NCBI GenBank assembly: GCA_002366835.1 | Contig: DFBZ01000147.1 | Coordinates: 17,115 to 81,114, forward strand | DNA: 64,000 nucleotides | Direction of reading: 5' to 3' | Source of the DNA: Gammaproteobacteria bacterium UBA3067 | Lineage (GTDB): Bacteria > Pseudomonadota > Gammaproteobacteria > Pseudomonadales > UBA3067 | Shown here: piece after piece, positions 35,531 through 44,586 of the stretch | How positions within the stretch are numbered: the first letter of the stretch is position 1 | Layout of the letters: each line of letters opens with the position of its first letter | Notes under the pieces: model-generated | The model's input: only the letters and a program-made list of their open reading frames with translations | Database searches by the model: none | Told to the model about the DNA's origin: nothing | Made by a program: the position numbers and the translations under genes

Positions 35531-36888
35531 ATGCATTGCAAAAAGCTTCTGCTATCGTCACTTTTTCTTTTGATTGGCAGCCAAGTCTTACACGCGAAGT
35601 CTTGCCCTGAAAACGATACGCTGGACCCAACAAGCAAAATTCACTCGAACCTTTGGGGCAGCACACTTAACAACAACCGCTTTCAGCCTGGTGAAAATGC
35701 AGGCATTCGTGCTGCCGATGTACCCCGTTTGAAACTGAAGTGGGCCTACTATTTACCACCACGTTTTCCCGGCACAAGTGAGTTGCGCTCCCAGCCAGCG
35801 GTTACCGAAGATACCTTATACCTCGGGACACAAGATGGCACCGTTTACGCCCTCGACACAGAGTCCGGCTGCACTCGATGGACTTACAAAAATGATATCC
35901 AAGTTCGAAGCGGTATCATACTAAGCGACATCGACAGCAATGGCCCCCGTATGCTGTTTTTTGGTGATGACGATGGCTTCGTTACCGCGCTTAATGCCAC
36001 TAGCGGAAAAAGGCTGTGGAAAACAGAAATGGACCCTCATCCCAATGCCTTGATTACTGCGGCCCCCACCTTATATAAAGACCAACTCTACGTCTCTGTT
36101 TCTTCTCTCGAAGTCATTACAGCCATGAACCCTCTCTATAACTGCTGCACATTCCGTGGCTCAGTGGCGCGCGTGGATGCTCGCACAGGGAAGATAGCCT
36201 GGCAAACCTACACCACCCCCAAGTCGGAGGAGACCGGGAAAAATAAGCTGGGAGTGCAAATGTGGGGGCCATCTGGGGCACCAGTCTGGAATACGCCTTC
36301 CATCGATATTAAACGCAACGCCCTTTACGTGGGCACCGGGGAAAACTATTCAACACCCGCCTCAAAGAAAATGGATTTGATCTCGACGTTGGTGCCAACA
36401 CCCTATTATTTAATATGGCCGATGGCAGTGATGAGCGCTATATCTACGCCCCCAACTCCGACTACGAACTCAGCTTCCTCAATATTATCGAGGCACGACG
36501 CCCTCCCGGGGAGAAAAGCCCCAGCTTAAATGCACTTGATCCAAAAACGGGAAAAATTGTCTGGAAATATACGGAAAAATTCAGCTGCTCAGAGCCAGAA
36601 GACTGCGACGATGGCTTTTCTGCACCACCAAGCATTATCCCCGGCGTGGTTTTTGCCGGCACCATGCTTGGAAAGCTCTATGCCTTTAACCGTGACTCAG
36701 GAGGAGTTATCTGGGAATATGACACCACTCAAAATGTAAACACAGTGAGCGGTGACGAAGGCCACGGGGGCTCTATTGATGTAGATGGTGCGGTTATTGC
36801 GAACGGTCAGCTTTATGTTCATTCCGGATATGGGAGAATGGGCAAAGGTGGTAATGTACTTCTAGTTTTTTCAATCGACGGGAAATAA
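35531..36888 (+). pseudogene. Broken PQQ-binding-like beta-propeller (dehydrogenase-like) gene
   Basis: Begins with a signal peptide (LLLSSLFLLIGSQVLHA) and then blade repeats of a quinoprotein dehydrogenase-like propeller: WGSTLNNNRFQPGE, YLGTQDGTVYALDTESG, GFVTALNATSGKRLWKTE and LYVGTGENYSTP. At about 36360 the frame changes: the first frame runs on without sense to 36529, while a second frame gives ENGFDLDVGANTLLF, NALDPKTGKIVWKYTEKF, LYAFNRDSGGVIWEYDT and a plausible end at 36888. Compared with full propellers, segments are also missing around the junction, so this is deletion plus frameshift rather than a simple error. An ATG at 35471 gives a longer N-terminus ahead of the signal peptide. 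Catalysis is unlikely. Confidence 0.8.
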
Positions 36889-36892
36889 TTCA

Positions 36893-37444
36893 ATGAAAAA
36901 GATATGCTTAACTGTAACAACCGTACTGCTCTCAACAATAATGTGCGCTCCCACGTGGGCCGCTAATGCCTATAGCCCCAACACAGCGACAGCCCAAATG
37001 GAGAAAGCACCGCTGGTAGAAATTCGCAATGCACAGCGCGCCTTCCCTGGTATTCTCAGCGGTGGCCAACCTACTGATGCGCAATTAAAAGAAGCAAAGA
37101 ATAAAGGCTTCAAAACCATCATCAACCTGCGTCCGGTTAAGGAACATCAAGGGGAAAAGGAGGCCAATAAAGTACGAGAACTGGGTATGAACTATGTCAA
37201 TATCCCGGTATCCGGTGCCCGTGGCATTACCAGCCAAAATAGCCAAGCGCTGATTCAAGCTCTTTCTGACACCAGCAAATACCCAGTAATGATACATTGC
37301 GCCAGCGGAAATCGCGTCGGTGCACTGTTCGCATTAGATGCCGCGCAACGGGTAAAGCTATCGACTGAGGAGTCTATAGAAGTAGGGAAACAATCAGGCT
37401 TGACACGTTTGGCAGGTCTTGTGAAAAACATCATCGAAAAATAA
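36893..37444 (+). CDS. Secreted DSP/PTP-type phosphatase (beta-lactamase-hydrolase-like fold)
   Basis: A 183-residue protein with a signal peptide (MKKICLTVTTVLLSTI to PTWA). The mature domain is cysteine phosphatase-like: FPGILSGGQPTDAQLKEAKN, FKTIINLRPVKEHQG and the P-loop HCASGNRVGALFALDAA, which fits CX5R with Cys and Arg. It resembles the DUF442 / beta-lactamase hydrolase-like phosphatase group. Substrate unknown; periplasmic location is inferred. It starts 4 bp after the broken propeller gene's stop, so it was probably its operon partner. Confidence 0.85.
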   Translation: MKKICLTVTTVLLSTIMCAPTWAANAYSPNTATAQMEKAPLVEIRNAQRAFPGILSGGQPTDAQLKEAKNKGFKTIINLRPVKEHQGEKEANKVRELGMNYVNIPVSGARGITSQNSQALIQALSDTSKYPVMIHCASGNRVGALFALDAAQRVKLSTEESIEVGKQSGLTRLAGLVKNIIEK

Positions 37445-37458
37445 TCACCTCGACTTAA

Positions 37459-37510
37459 TGCCCGCTTACTGAGCAAATCATGCGCATCACTCTAAAACCA
37501 GAAGCGGGCA
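37459..37510 (+). terminator. Possible terminator hairpin after the phosphatase gene
   Basis: TGCCCGCTT (37459-37467) pairs with AAGCGGGCA (37502-37510) across a 34-nt loop, followed by AAAGTCC rather than a T-run. It is a weak terminator or a stability hairpin. Confidence 0.35.
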
Positions 37511-37645
37511 AAAGTCCTTATCTACACGAATTAAACAACGGAGCCATTTGAAACAGGCGGCCCTGGTTTTCAGTAAGACCATGCATACTCTTCTTGGACT
37601 CCAATCTGCCAATATACCCACCCTAAGGTAATCGCAGCCCTTCCA

Positions 37646-38482
37646 ATGAGCCAAACACTCCTCCTTTATTCTGCCGACACTCGGTGGAAATCACTCCGTT
37701 GCCGCCTTGCCGGGGTGGTACTCATCTACCTGATCCACAGCAGCGCCTTCGCCGACACAAGTCAGCATCATTTAGACCTGCTTCTCAGCGGAAGTTATTT
37801 TGACTATCGGGAATATTCCAACAGCAAGCGAGAGTTAAACAGGGAAAGTGGGCCATTGCCCGGACTGGGTGCGGAATGGGAAAGCAACACCTCACGCTGG
37901 CAATTCAATGCAACACTGGAGTATCAGAAAAACCGAGTAAAATATGACGGTGAATTACAAAACGGCTTGAGCTACCAAACCAATACGGAAGAAAGCCTCC
38001 GCCATGCCTCGCTCAGTATACGCCCTATTACCACATCCTTTATCGTGCCAAAAGTGGGACTGGGGCATTGGTACTGGGAGCGTCAGATCCTTCCTGGCAG
38101 CATCAGGACAATTAACGGCACAGAGCCTGTGATTGGACTACTGGAAAAATATCAATGGCCCTATTTGGAAATTGGCCTAGACCTTCATCTCAGCGGCATC
38201 TTCGACACCCTGCCAAACAAACGTAGACACCTCATTGCGCTTTCTTGGACGAACCCCAGAAAGGCCGAAATGGAAGTCTTTTTGCCTAACAGACGCATCA
38301 CTGTTAACCCTGTATCGGAGCCTGGCTATTACCTTGCATACAGCATTCAAATGGAAGCCATTAAACTCGTATTCTATAAGCGACAGTGGCACCTAGACAG
38401 AAGCCCGACGATAAATGGCGTATTGGAGCCAGAGAACCGAACCTCTATTACTGGGCTAAAATTACAACTCAGACTTTTTTAA
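37646..38482 (+). CDS. Putative outer-membrane barrel protein of unknown family
   Basis: A 278-residue protein not recognised as a named family. An N-terminal region with a hydrophobic stretch (GVVLIYLIHSSAFA) looks like a signal peptide ending near AFADTS. The mature part is rich in short amphipathic strands with paired aromatic residues (SYFDYREYSN, FNATLEYQKNRVKYDG, KVGLGHWYWERQ, YYLAYSIQMEAIKLVFYK) and ends in LQLRLF with a terminal Phe, consistent with an outer-membrane beta-barrel. It stands alone between the phosphatase and a MITE-like repeat. The start could be a few codons further in. Confidence 0.6.
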   Translation: MSQTLLLYSADTRWKSLRCRLAGVVLIYLIHSSAFADTSQHHLDLLLSGSYFDYREYSNSKRELNRESGPLPGLGAEWESNTSRWQFNATLEYQKNRVKYDGELQNGLSYQTNTEESLRHASLSIRPITTSFIVPKVGLGHWYWERQILPGSIRTINGTEPVIGLLEKYQWPYLEIGLDLHLSGIFDTLPNKRRHLIALSWTNPRKAEMEVFLPNRRITVNPVSEPGYYLAYSIQMEAIKLVFYKRQWHLDRSPTINGVLEPENRTSITGLKLQLRLF

Positions 38483-38564
38483 AGCTAACGGGTTCACCTT
38501 TAGCTGGGAAGTGCTTACCTCCAAATGCCATAAAAAATAAAACGAAGCAGTTTTATTAGGGCCT

Positions 38565-38805
38565 AACAGGCTGTTGAAATTCGCTGAATTGAGTCAGGTG
38601 CAAGGCAAAATTAAGCGAAAAGGCGGACGACTCCATGGATGGGGGAGGTAGAGCGACGCAGGATGCCAAAGCCGAGTTTACAGGTGTAAATGAGCAGAGC
38701 CTGCCCCGTGAAACGTTTTGGGTACTTTGAGTGCGATTTTACCGAAAGTAGGCGCCTTAAGCGACGCCGCAGATGGCCAAGTCAGTAGAATTTCAACAGC
38801 CTGCT
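38565..38805. repeat. MITE-like element, family A, copy 1 (about 240 bp)
   Basis: Terminal inverted repeats AACAGGCTGTTGAAATTC at the left end and GAATTTCAACAGCCTG at the right end enclose a non-coding core. Copy 2 at 40919 is an internally shortened version in the opposite orientation, sharing ATTCAGCGAATTTCAAC, CTGACTTGGCCA, AAATCGCACTCAAAGT and GCTCATTTACAC. No transposase is encoded. It lies six bases beyond the stop of the convergent flavin-binding protein gene. Confidence 0.85.
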
Positions 38806-38811
38806 AAAGAA

Positions 38812-39360
38812 CTATTCACCCTTCGAGAATATATCGGTAGGCAAGCCATCCAAACTATTTCGGTTATTTTTATCCCAATAATCACGAATGCCCTCTTCAC
38901 CTTTTTTTTCTGCCCAGTTATGTAAGGTTTTTCTATCCTCTTTAAAATCATAATAAGGCACGGCATAACCACAGGAGGTTATTATCAATTCAAGCTTGAG
39001 ATTAAAAAACTGGCGCGCACCAAGAGGCGCACCGTAGTTTTCACAATACGCATCCCAGCGATGATCGTAAGGGTGAATAGCCTCTGCTTGGCCATATAAA
39101 CGAAGGATTAAGGGCTGCTTATCAAAACTGCAGAACATGATCGTCATGCGATTAATATCTTTTAAATGGGCGGCGGTTTCGTTCCCGCTACCAGTAAGGT
39201 TTAACCACACCACTTCCTTTTCATTTTTAACCCACAGAGAATCCATACCCTTAGGGGACAAATTTACATGGCCCTCTTTTGCAGCGGTGCCCACAAAAAA
39301 GAGATGCTGGCGCTGAATAAATTCAATATGTTTTTCTTCAAGCTTGGTAAACTTTTCCAT
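38812..39360 (-). CDS. Pyridoxamine 5'-phosphate oxidase-related FMN-binding protein
   Basis: A 182-residue protein of the split-barrel flavin-binding superfamily: FFVGTAAKEGHVNLSPKGMD, VVWLNLTGSGNETAAHLKD, MTIMFCSFDKQPLILRLYGQ and AEAIHPYD. Relatives bind FMN or F420 and act as reductases or oxidases; the substrate is unknown. The C-terminal half has SCGYAVPYYDF and a charged tail. It starts 2 bp after the yfbR stop on the same strand, so the two are co-transcribed. Its end abuts MITE copy 1 but its stop codon is its own. Confidence 0.87.
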   Translation of the reverse strand: MEKFTKLEEKHIEFIQRQHLFFVGTAAKEGHVNLSPKGMDSLWVKNEKEVVWLNLTGSGNETAAHLKDINRMTIMFCSFDKQPLILRLYGQAEAIHPYDHRWDAYCENYGAPLGARQFFNLKLELIITSCGYAVPYYDFKEDRKTLHNWAEKKGEEGIRDYWDKNNRNSLDGLPTDIFSKGE

Positions 39361-39362
39361 AG

Positions 39363-40007
39363 TCAGTCACACGGCCCCATAAGGTGCTCTTCGTGTTGAG
39401 AAAGAGAGCGTTGCTTTTCGCTACTATATAGCAATTCATCAAGAGTGAGCTGGTAACTGGGGGCAAACACCTTGATAAAATAATCCACTTCGGGAAGATT
39501 ATAACGCTGAATTCGCACGACCAAATCTTCCGCCGCTTTGGTAAATTCAGTATTGCCACAAGCCATTTCTGCCTTACACTTGAGGTAGGCTGATAAGGTG
39601 TCCGCTGCTTTTACTAATTGGAGGGTTTCACGGGGGATATTCTCCTCGACCATCACTGCAGCAAAATCACCTTGTAGTGCCTCGGGCAACAAAGCGACTA
39701 GTTCAAGCTCGGCTTTGGTTTCGATGGACTTATAGGCTTCCTGTATGGCTTTAGAGTGGTACTTAATCGGCGATGGCATATCACCCGTAATTACTTCGCT
39801 GCAATCGTGATACAGTGCCGCTGCAGTGACGGCGTTAGCATCAACATTGCCTTCGAATACGCGATTACGAATAATAGCCAAAGCATGTGCAATGGCGCTG
39901 ACTTCCCAGCTGTGTTCCATCACATTTTCAGGGATTGCATTACGTTTTAGGCCCCAGCGGGTAATCCATCTAATTTTACTGATATAGGCGAAAAAGTGAC
40001 TTTTCAC
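39363..40007 (-). CDS. yfbR: 5'-deoxynucleotidase YfbR
   Basis: HD-domain, metal-dependent 5'-nucleotidase acting on deoxyribonucleoside 5'-monophosphates. It is 214 residues, slightly longer than the E. coli enzyme. Typical sequences: IRWITRWGLKRNAIPENVME, HSWEVSAIAHALA (first His), AALYHDCSEVITGDMPSPIK with the HD pair, VKAADTLSAYLKC with the last metal Asp. It is the first gene of a pair with the FMN-binding protein. Its start is divergent from the arginase-like gene with about 70 bp between. Confidence 0.93.
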   Translation of the reverse strand: MKSHFFAYISKIRWITRWGLKRNAIPENVMEHSWEVSAIAHALAIIRNRVFEGNVDANAVTAAALYHDCSEVITGDMPSPIKYHSKAIQEAYKSIETKAELELVALLPEALQGDFAAVMVEENIPRETLQLVKAADTLSAYLKCKAEMACGNTEFTKAAEDLVVRIQRYNLPEVDYFIKVFAPSYQLTLDELLYSSEKQRSLSQHEEHLMGPCD

Positions 40008-40080
40008 TATGATGCATCTCCTGTGTGTTATGTATTAGCTAAACTAATCATATCGTAGTGACAGAATTTGTGGATGAATT

Positions 40081-40944
40081 ATGCGTATAAAAACATTAGC
40101 CGTGGCCTCGGCTGCCGGTGGTCGCCATCGGGGGGGCCGCGAAGCAGCGCAGTATTACTTTGAGCACTACTTAAAACAAAAGCCCTATTTTAGCTGCGGC
40201 ATTAAACAGTTTAGCTCCCACCGACATTACAAACTCGGTCTCCTTTTTCGCCAACTACACCACGCAACGCAACGCTGCATTCAAAACAAGCAGCCTTTTT
40301 TGGTGATCGAGGGAGATCACTCCAGCGCCATCGGCACATGGTCTGGCGTCATGGATGGCCTTGAGCCAGACCAAAGCCTCGGACTTATCTGGCTCGATGC
40401 CCATATGGACGCCAACACCTTTCACAGCAGCCCCACTGGCAACCTGCACGGCATGCCGGTTTCAGCATTGCTCGGCACGCAAGATAAACGTTTACAACGG
40501 CTCTACCCTGGCAAGAGGCACCTTCGCCCTGAAAACCTTATCCTGATTGGTTTGCGTAGCTACGAAGATGGCGAAAAAGCGCTGCTTGACTCCTTGGGCG
40601 TGGAGTATTACACCATCGACTCTCTGAAAACCAAGGGCTCTCTGGAAACCATACTCTCGCAGTCCGTTAAAAAGTTATCCGCGCGTTGTAGCAAGCTCGG
40701 CCTCAGCATTGATATGGATGCCATTGATCCCCGCGATGCCCCAGCAGTCGCCACTCCCGTGGCAAATGGAATAAGGGGGGAGGCGCTGGTTCAAGCCTTG
40801 ACCAAGGCCCTGCAGAACACCCAGCTCTGCGGCCTGGAGATTAGCGAATATGTGCCCATAAAAGACCCTGACAAACGCACACTGAAGCTGATGTCCCGGC
40901 TTGTAAACGCGGTTTACCCTAGCAGGCTGTTGAAATCCTACTGA
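40081..40944 (+). CDS. Arginase-family enzyme (probable arginase)
   Basis: A 287-residue ureohydrolase with the binuclear manganese motifs in order: EGDHSSAIGTWSG, IWLDAHMDANTFHSS, GNLHGMPVSALLG and SIDMDAIDPRDAPAVATP. Length, motif spacing and the ornithine cyclodeaminase-like gene next door favour arginase (arginine to ornithine and urea), but agmatinase or formiminoglutamase cannot be excluded. The last residues (SRLLKSY) and the TGA stop are encoded by MITE copy 2, whose left end begins at 40919. The original C-terminus has therefore been replaced. Confidence 0.88.
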   Translation: MRIKTLAVASAAGGRHRGGREAAQYYFEHYLKQKPYFSCGIKQFSSHRHYKLGLLFRQLHHATQRCIQNKQPFLVIEGDHSSAIGTWSGVMDGLEPDQSLGLIWLDAHMDANTFHSSPTGNLHGMPVSALLGTQDKRLQRLYPGKRHLRPENLILIGLRSYEDGEKALLDSLGVEYYTIDSLKTKGSLETILSQSVKKLSARCSKLGLSIDMDAIDPRDAPAVATPVANGIRGEALVQALTKALQNTQLCGLEISEYVPIKDPDKRTLKLMSRLVNAVYPSRLLKSY

Positions 40945-41065
40945 CTTGGCCACCTACGGCGTTAAAATCGCACTCAAAGTGCTCATTTACACGTGTAAAC
41001 TCCGCTTTTTCGCTTGATTTTGCCTTGTATGTGGCTCAATTCAGCGAATTTCAACCGCCTGCTAG
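40919..41065. repeat. MITE-like element, family A, copy 2 (147 bp), inserted between convergent genes
   Basis: Ends CTAGCAGGCTGTTGAAAT (40919 onward) and ATTTCAACCGCCTGCTAG (to 41065) are inverted repeats. The core is a shortened form of copy 1 in the opposite direction. The left arm encodes the last codons and stop of the arginase gene, and the right arm encodes the last codons and TGA of the convergent ornithine cyclodeaminase gene (41051-41065). The element thus ends both genes. Confidence 0.88.
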
Positions 41066-42064
41066 CAGTGAAAACAAATTTTTGGGGTCTTCCAATTCAG
41101 GGATCAAATCCATTTCCTGGCCAAGCTGATGCTGCTCAGTTAAATCATGCACTAAGCGCAGAATGGAGTAATCTTCCAGCGCAAAACCTACAGAATCAAA
41201 CAGCGTGATCTCGTGGTCACCTTCACGCCCTTGTTTCGTTCCGTTTACCAGCTCCCACAACTCAGCGTGAACCAGCGAGGCATCACCCTGCTGGATTTCC
41301 CCCTCTATTAAACTTTGAGGAAGATATTCCACCACAACGCGAGCGCGATGCAGCATATCCAAATCAATCTCCGTCTTACCGGGGCAGTCACCACCCATGG
41401 CGTGGATATGGCTACCCGCCTGAAATTGCTCAAAGGTGGCAATGCGCTGGGTTGTTTTGGCGGCCGTTGCAGTAATCACCATATACGTATTGGCAATCGC
41501 CTCCGCCACACTGTCACAGCGCACCAAGTCGAAACCCAGTGGCTTAAGGTTTGAAGAGAATTTATCCATCGCCTTATTATCCACATCATAGCAATATACG
41601 GTCTTAATGGGCCGCACACAGCTCATAGCAATCACCTGAAACTCTGCCTGAGCACCCGTTCCGATGATCGCTAGGGAGTCACAGTCCTCCCGCGCCATAT
41701 AACGCGCACCCAGAGCGGCGACAGCGGCGGTTCTGATGGCTGTCAAGAGAGTCATCTCACTCAGTAAAATAGGGTAACCATTGCTCACTTCAATCAGCTG
41801 CCCCAGTGCCACCACAGATAAATCCCCTTTTAAGGGGTTGCCAGGGTGTCCATTCACAAGTTTATAGCTAAACAGCTGTTCGTCGGAGCATGGCATCAAC
41901 TCAATAACACCGTGGGGGTAATGTGCCGCATAGCGGGGAGAAAACTGAAACTGATCCCAGCGGGAAAAATCTTGCTGGAGGTAATCAATCACCGAGTTAA
42001 AAAAGGGCTTAAGGCCCACCGTCTGAACCAGCTGCTGTATATCGGAGATGGTAATAACTTTCAT
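41051..42064 (-). CDS. Ornithine cyclodeaminase / mu-crystallin family protein
   Basis: A 337-residue NAD-binding enzyme. Ornithine cyclodeaminase converts ornithine to proline and ammonia; related members reduce imines or make other amino acids. Features: GHPGNPLKGDLSVVALGQLI, LLSEMTLLTAIRTAAVAALG, the Rossmann motif LAIIGTGAQAEFQVIAM and HIHAMGGDCPGKTEID with the catalytic Asp. The DGDCPGK-like motif leans toward ornithine cyclodeaminase. The C-terminal tail SLLAGG and the TGA come from MITE copy 2. Opposite arginase, it suggests an arginine-to-proline route. Confidence 0.9.
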   Translation of the reverse strand: MKVITISDIQQLVQTVGLKPFFNSVIDYLQQDFSRWDQFQFSPRYAAHYPHGVIELMPCSDEQLFSYKLVNGHPGNPLKGDLSVVALGQLIEVSNGYPILLSEMTLLTAIRTAAVAALGARYMAREDCDSLAIIGTGAQAEFQVIAMSCVRPIKTVYCYDVDNKAMDKFSSNLKPLGFDLVRCDSVAEAIANTYMVITATAAKTTQRIATFEQFQAGSHIHAMGGDCPGKTEIDLDMLHRARVVVEYLPQSLIEGEIQQGDASLVHAELWELVNGTKQGREGDHEITLFDSVGFALEDYSILRLVHDLTEQHQLGQEMDLIPELEDPKNLFSLLAGG

Positions 42065-42175
42065 ACTTGCTGCTCCCTGTTATAACCTGATTGCTAAGCT
42101 AGAGTAATAAGCTTAGCAGTCAGTGAGATGAAGTAGTTTAGTTATTGTAGCAGTACAAACCCAAGAGGAGGAGAC

Positions 42176-43861
42176 CTAAGAAACGGACTCCACTCCCCCC
42201 ATATTTCCGTAATAAGCTAAACGAAAATCCCGCAATATTTTTTCCCGTGATTCGGCATCCTCGCCACAGTTTTCCAGCACCATGCGCGCCAATTCAAGGC
42301 TGGCTTCGAGGTTTTCAGACACAACGCCAAATGCGCCCAGCTGCTGTAATTCACTACACTGTTGCAGATTATGTCCTCGTGCGTATAACTGTGCATCTGG
42401 GTAAAGGACTCGTAGTGTGCGCACCAATTCTTCCGTAGCGCTGACGTCATTGAGCGTAATGATGATCATTTTTGCCGTTGCGGCGCCCACGGCTCTGAGC
42501 AGCTCTGGCTGGCGCACATCACCATAAAATACAGGGTGGCCCGCACTGCGATCTCGCTCAACAACAAGCGCATCAGAATCCAGGGCAACGTAAGGCCTTC
42601 CTGCTTGCTGAAGCACCTGGCCAATACGGCGGCCAACACGACCAAAACCGGCAATCACAATGGGAGAGTCAGGCACAACCTGAATATCACCCACCGCTGC
42701 TTTGTCTTGCCTTTTAAAAACGCGATAGGCGACTTCTGCCAAAATAGGCGTGACAAGCATACTCAATAACACCACTAAAAGTAGCTGCTGAAAAAGCGCT
42801 TCAGCCAAAATTCCCGATTGAAAGGCGAGTGCGAATAACACCAACGCAAACTCCCCCCCCTGGGCCAATATCAAGGTAACTGCCAAACCATTTCTTTTTT
42901 GCACGCCAAAAAAACGCGCCAAGGGGTATAGAACAATAATCTTAATAACAACCAACAGAACCACCAGAAATACGGCACGAACAGGGTGAGCAATGAATAA
43001 ATTCAGGTTCAGCGACATGCCCATCGACATAAAGAAAAGGCCGAGCAATAGACCGCGAAAGGGCTGAATTTCTGCAGTCACCTGGTGGCGATAGGAGGAG
43101 TCCGAAATCAGCAAGCCGGCCAGAAAAGCACCCATCGCCATAGATAATCCAATATGCTCGGTGATGGTGGCAGTGCCCAATACAATAAGTAGTGCGGAAG
43201 CCGTAAACACCTCGGGGTTGCCAGAACGGGCAATACGATGCAAAAGGGGATGGAGAAAATAACGGCCCACCACAATCACCAGCGACAAAATAAATAACGA
43301 CTCAAGTAGCGCCAAACCGACATTTTGACCAACGCCATCCTCCGTGGAGGCCAAAAGAGGAATAAGAGCCAGCAGGGGCACTACTGCTAAATCCTGAAAA
43401 AGAAGCACGGCAATGGATGTACGCCCATAACTGTTCTTAAGAGAGTTTTGCTCCCGCAATAATTGCAAAACAAACGCAGTGGAAGAAAGAGCCAAAGCCG
43501 GCCCAACCAATACCGCTGCTTTTAGCGGTAAATCAAACAGAAAGTACACCCCGCAGCTTATTAAGCTGCCTGTCAGTATCACCTGTAACAGGCCCAAACC
43601 AAAAACTAAACGCTTAATACTCCACAAAACAGAGGGTTTTAGCTCAATACCGATAACAAATAAAAGCAGCACCACGCCAATTTCAGAAAAATGACTGATC
43701 CCAGTAACATTGCCAATCAAACCCAAACCGTATGGACCAACCACAACTCCAGCCAGCAAAAACCCAGGCACAGCGCCCAAGCGCATTGACTGGGAAAGAG
43801 GCACCACCACCACCGCAGCCACCAGCAATAAAATAAGGTCAATCAACATATATGAGTTCAT
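42176..43861 (-). CDS. CPA2-family monovalent cation:proton antiporter with RCK domain (Kef/YbaL-like)
   Basis: A 561-residue inner-membrane protein. Residues ~1-385 contain about 12 hydrophobic helices of a cation:proton antiporter-2 fold (PGFLLAGVVVGPYGLGLIGN, IGVVLLLFVIGIELKPSVLW, LALSSTAFVLQLL, FQDLAVVPLLALIPLL). Residues ~395-510 form a TrkA-N/RCK nucleotide-binding domain with VIAGFGRVGRRIGQVLQQAG and VFYGDVRQPELLRAVGAATA. Related systems export potassium in exchange for protons during electrophile or alkaline stress. No KefG/F-type ancillary gene is adjacent, so regulation by glutathione adducts is not supported here. Confidence 0.92.
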   Translation of the reverse strand: MNSYMLIDLILLLVAAVVVVPLSQSMRLGAVPGFLLAGVVVGPYGLGLIGNVTGISHFSEIGVVLLLFVIGIELKPSVLWSIKRLVFGLGLLQVILTGSLISCGVYFLFDLPLKAAVLVGPALALSSTAFVLQLLREQNSLKNSYGRTSIAVLLFQDLAVVPLLALIPLLASTEDGVGQNVGLALLESLFILSLVIVVGRYFLHPLLHRIARSGNPEVFTASALLIVLGTATITEHIGLSMAMGAFLAGLLISDSSYRHQVTAEIQPFRGLLLGLFFMSMGMSLNLNLFIAHPVRAVFLVVLLVVIKIIVLYPLARFFGVQKRNGLAVTLILAQGGEFALVLFALAFQSGILAEALFQQLLLVVLLSMLVTPILAEVAYRVFKRQDKAAVGDIQVVPDSPIVIAGFGRVGRRIGQVLQQAGRPYVALDSDALVVERDRSAGHPVFYGDVRQPELLRAVGAATAKMIIITLNDVSATEELVRTLRVLYPDAQLYARGHNLQQCSELQQLGAFGVVSENLEASLELARMVLENCGEDAESREKILRDFRLAYYGNMGGVESVS

Positions 43862-44586
43862 AAACAGCTAAGCTCACCGTCCTCTTGGTAAATACAGATG
43901 TGGCCAGAAACATCACAACCGCTTGGTTATACTAACTTTCTCATGCTTACAAGGCGCAGGTTCCTAGTTTATTCAAAGCCCCCCGCCTGTAAGCCAGAAT
44001 AATTTTAAAACTCACGAAAACCATCTTAGCAGCCAGGCTGGAAAAGTCATTGAAGAAGCCTGCGTCAATCAATAAAAATAACACAAGCCAGCTTATGGCG
44101 TAGGCCAAACACCAGCAAGCCCACTCCCTGCTCTTTGATATAAGCAGCAACCCAAGCCCGGCTAGCGTGGCGAGTAAGTATTGTCTCCGTATTTCTAGCC
44201 TGTTAGTCTAACGACCCAATAGAGCGCGCCCGCCCCAATAAAGCGCACCCGCCCGAAAGGCTATTACTAGCTGGACCAATAACACAAAATACACAGCCGA
44301 GCGCGCTCAAATAGTCGAGGAAAAAGTCCGACAATTCCCCAAACATGACACCAGGTCACATATTTCTGTCTTGCTACAAGGCTAGTCTGGTTATTTAATA
44401 GACTGAGATAATTCGAACACCTGTGAATATTTTAAATACAAGCCACTTCCTTCAACGTTAAATCAGAAACTTAAGCAACGGGTTTCCGAGAAATATGACG
44501 GCTCAGAGCTTATCTACCTATCTAGGAACTAGAGAGGTTTGATCTTTCGTCGTTGAAACAGATTTTTTTAATGGAGCCCAAGCAGT
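43862..44586. other. Intergenic region with a 19-bp tandem repeat
   Basis: About 725 bp. It holds two adjacent direct repeats, CCAATAGAGCGCGCCCGCC (44216-44234) and CCAATAAAGCGCACCCGCC (44235-44253). A 67-codon minus-strand ORF at 43947-44150 has one hydrophobic stretch but no ribosome-binding site that convinces. The rest is AT-rich and likely holds the promoter of the glycosyltransferase gene. Confidence 0.45.

Noticed and set aside
43947..44150. 67-codon ORF with one hydrophobic stretch
   Set aside because: No family resemblance or convincing translation start; kept only as a remark in the intergenic entry.
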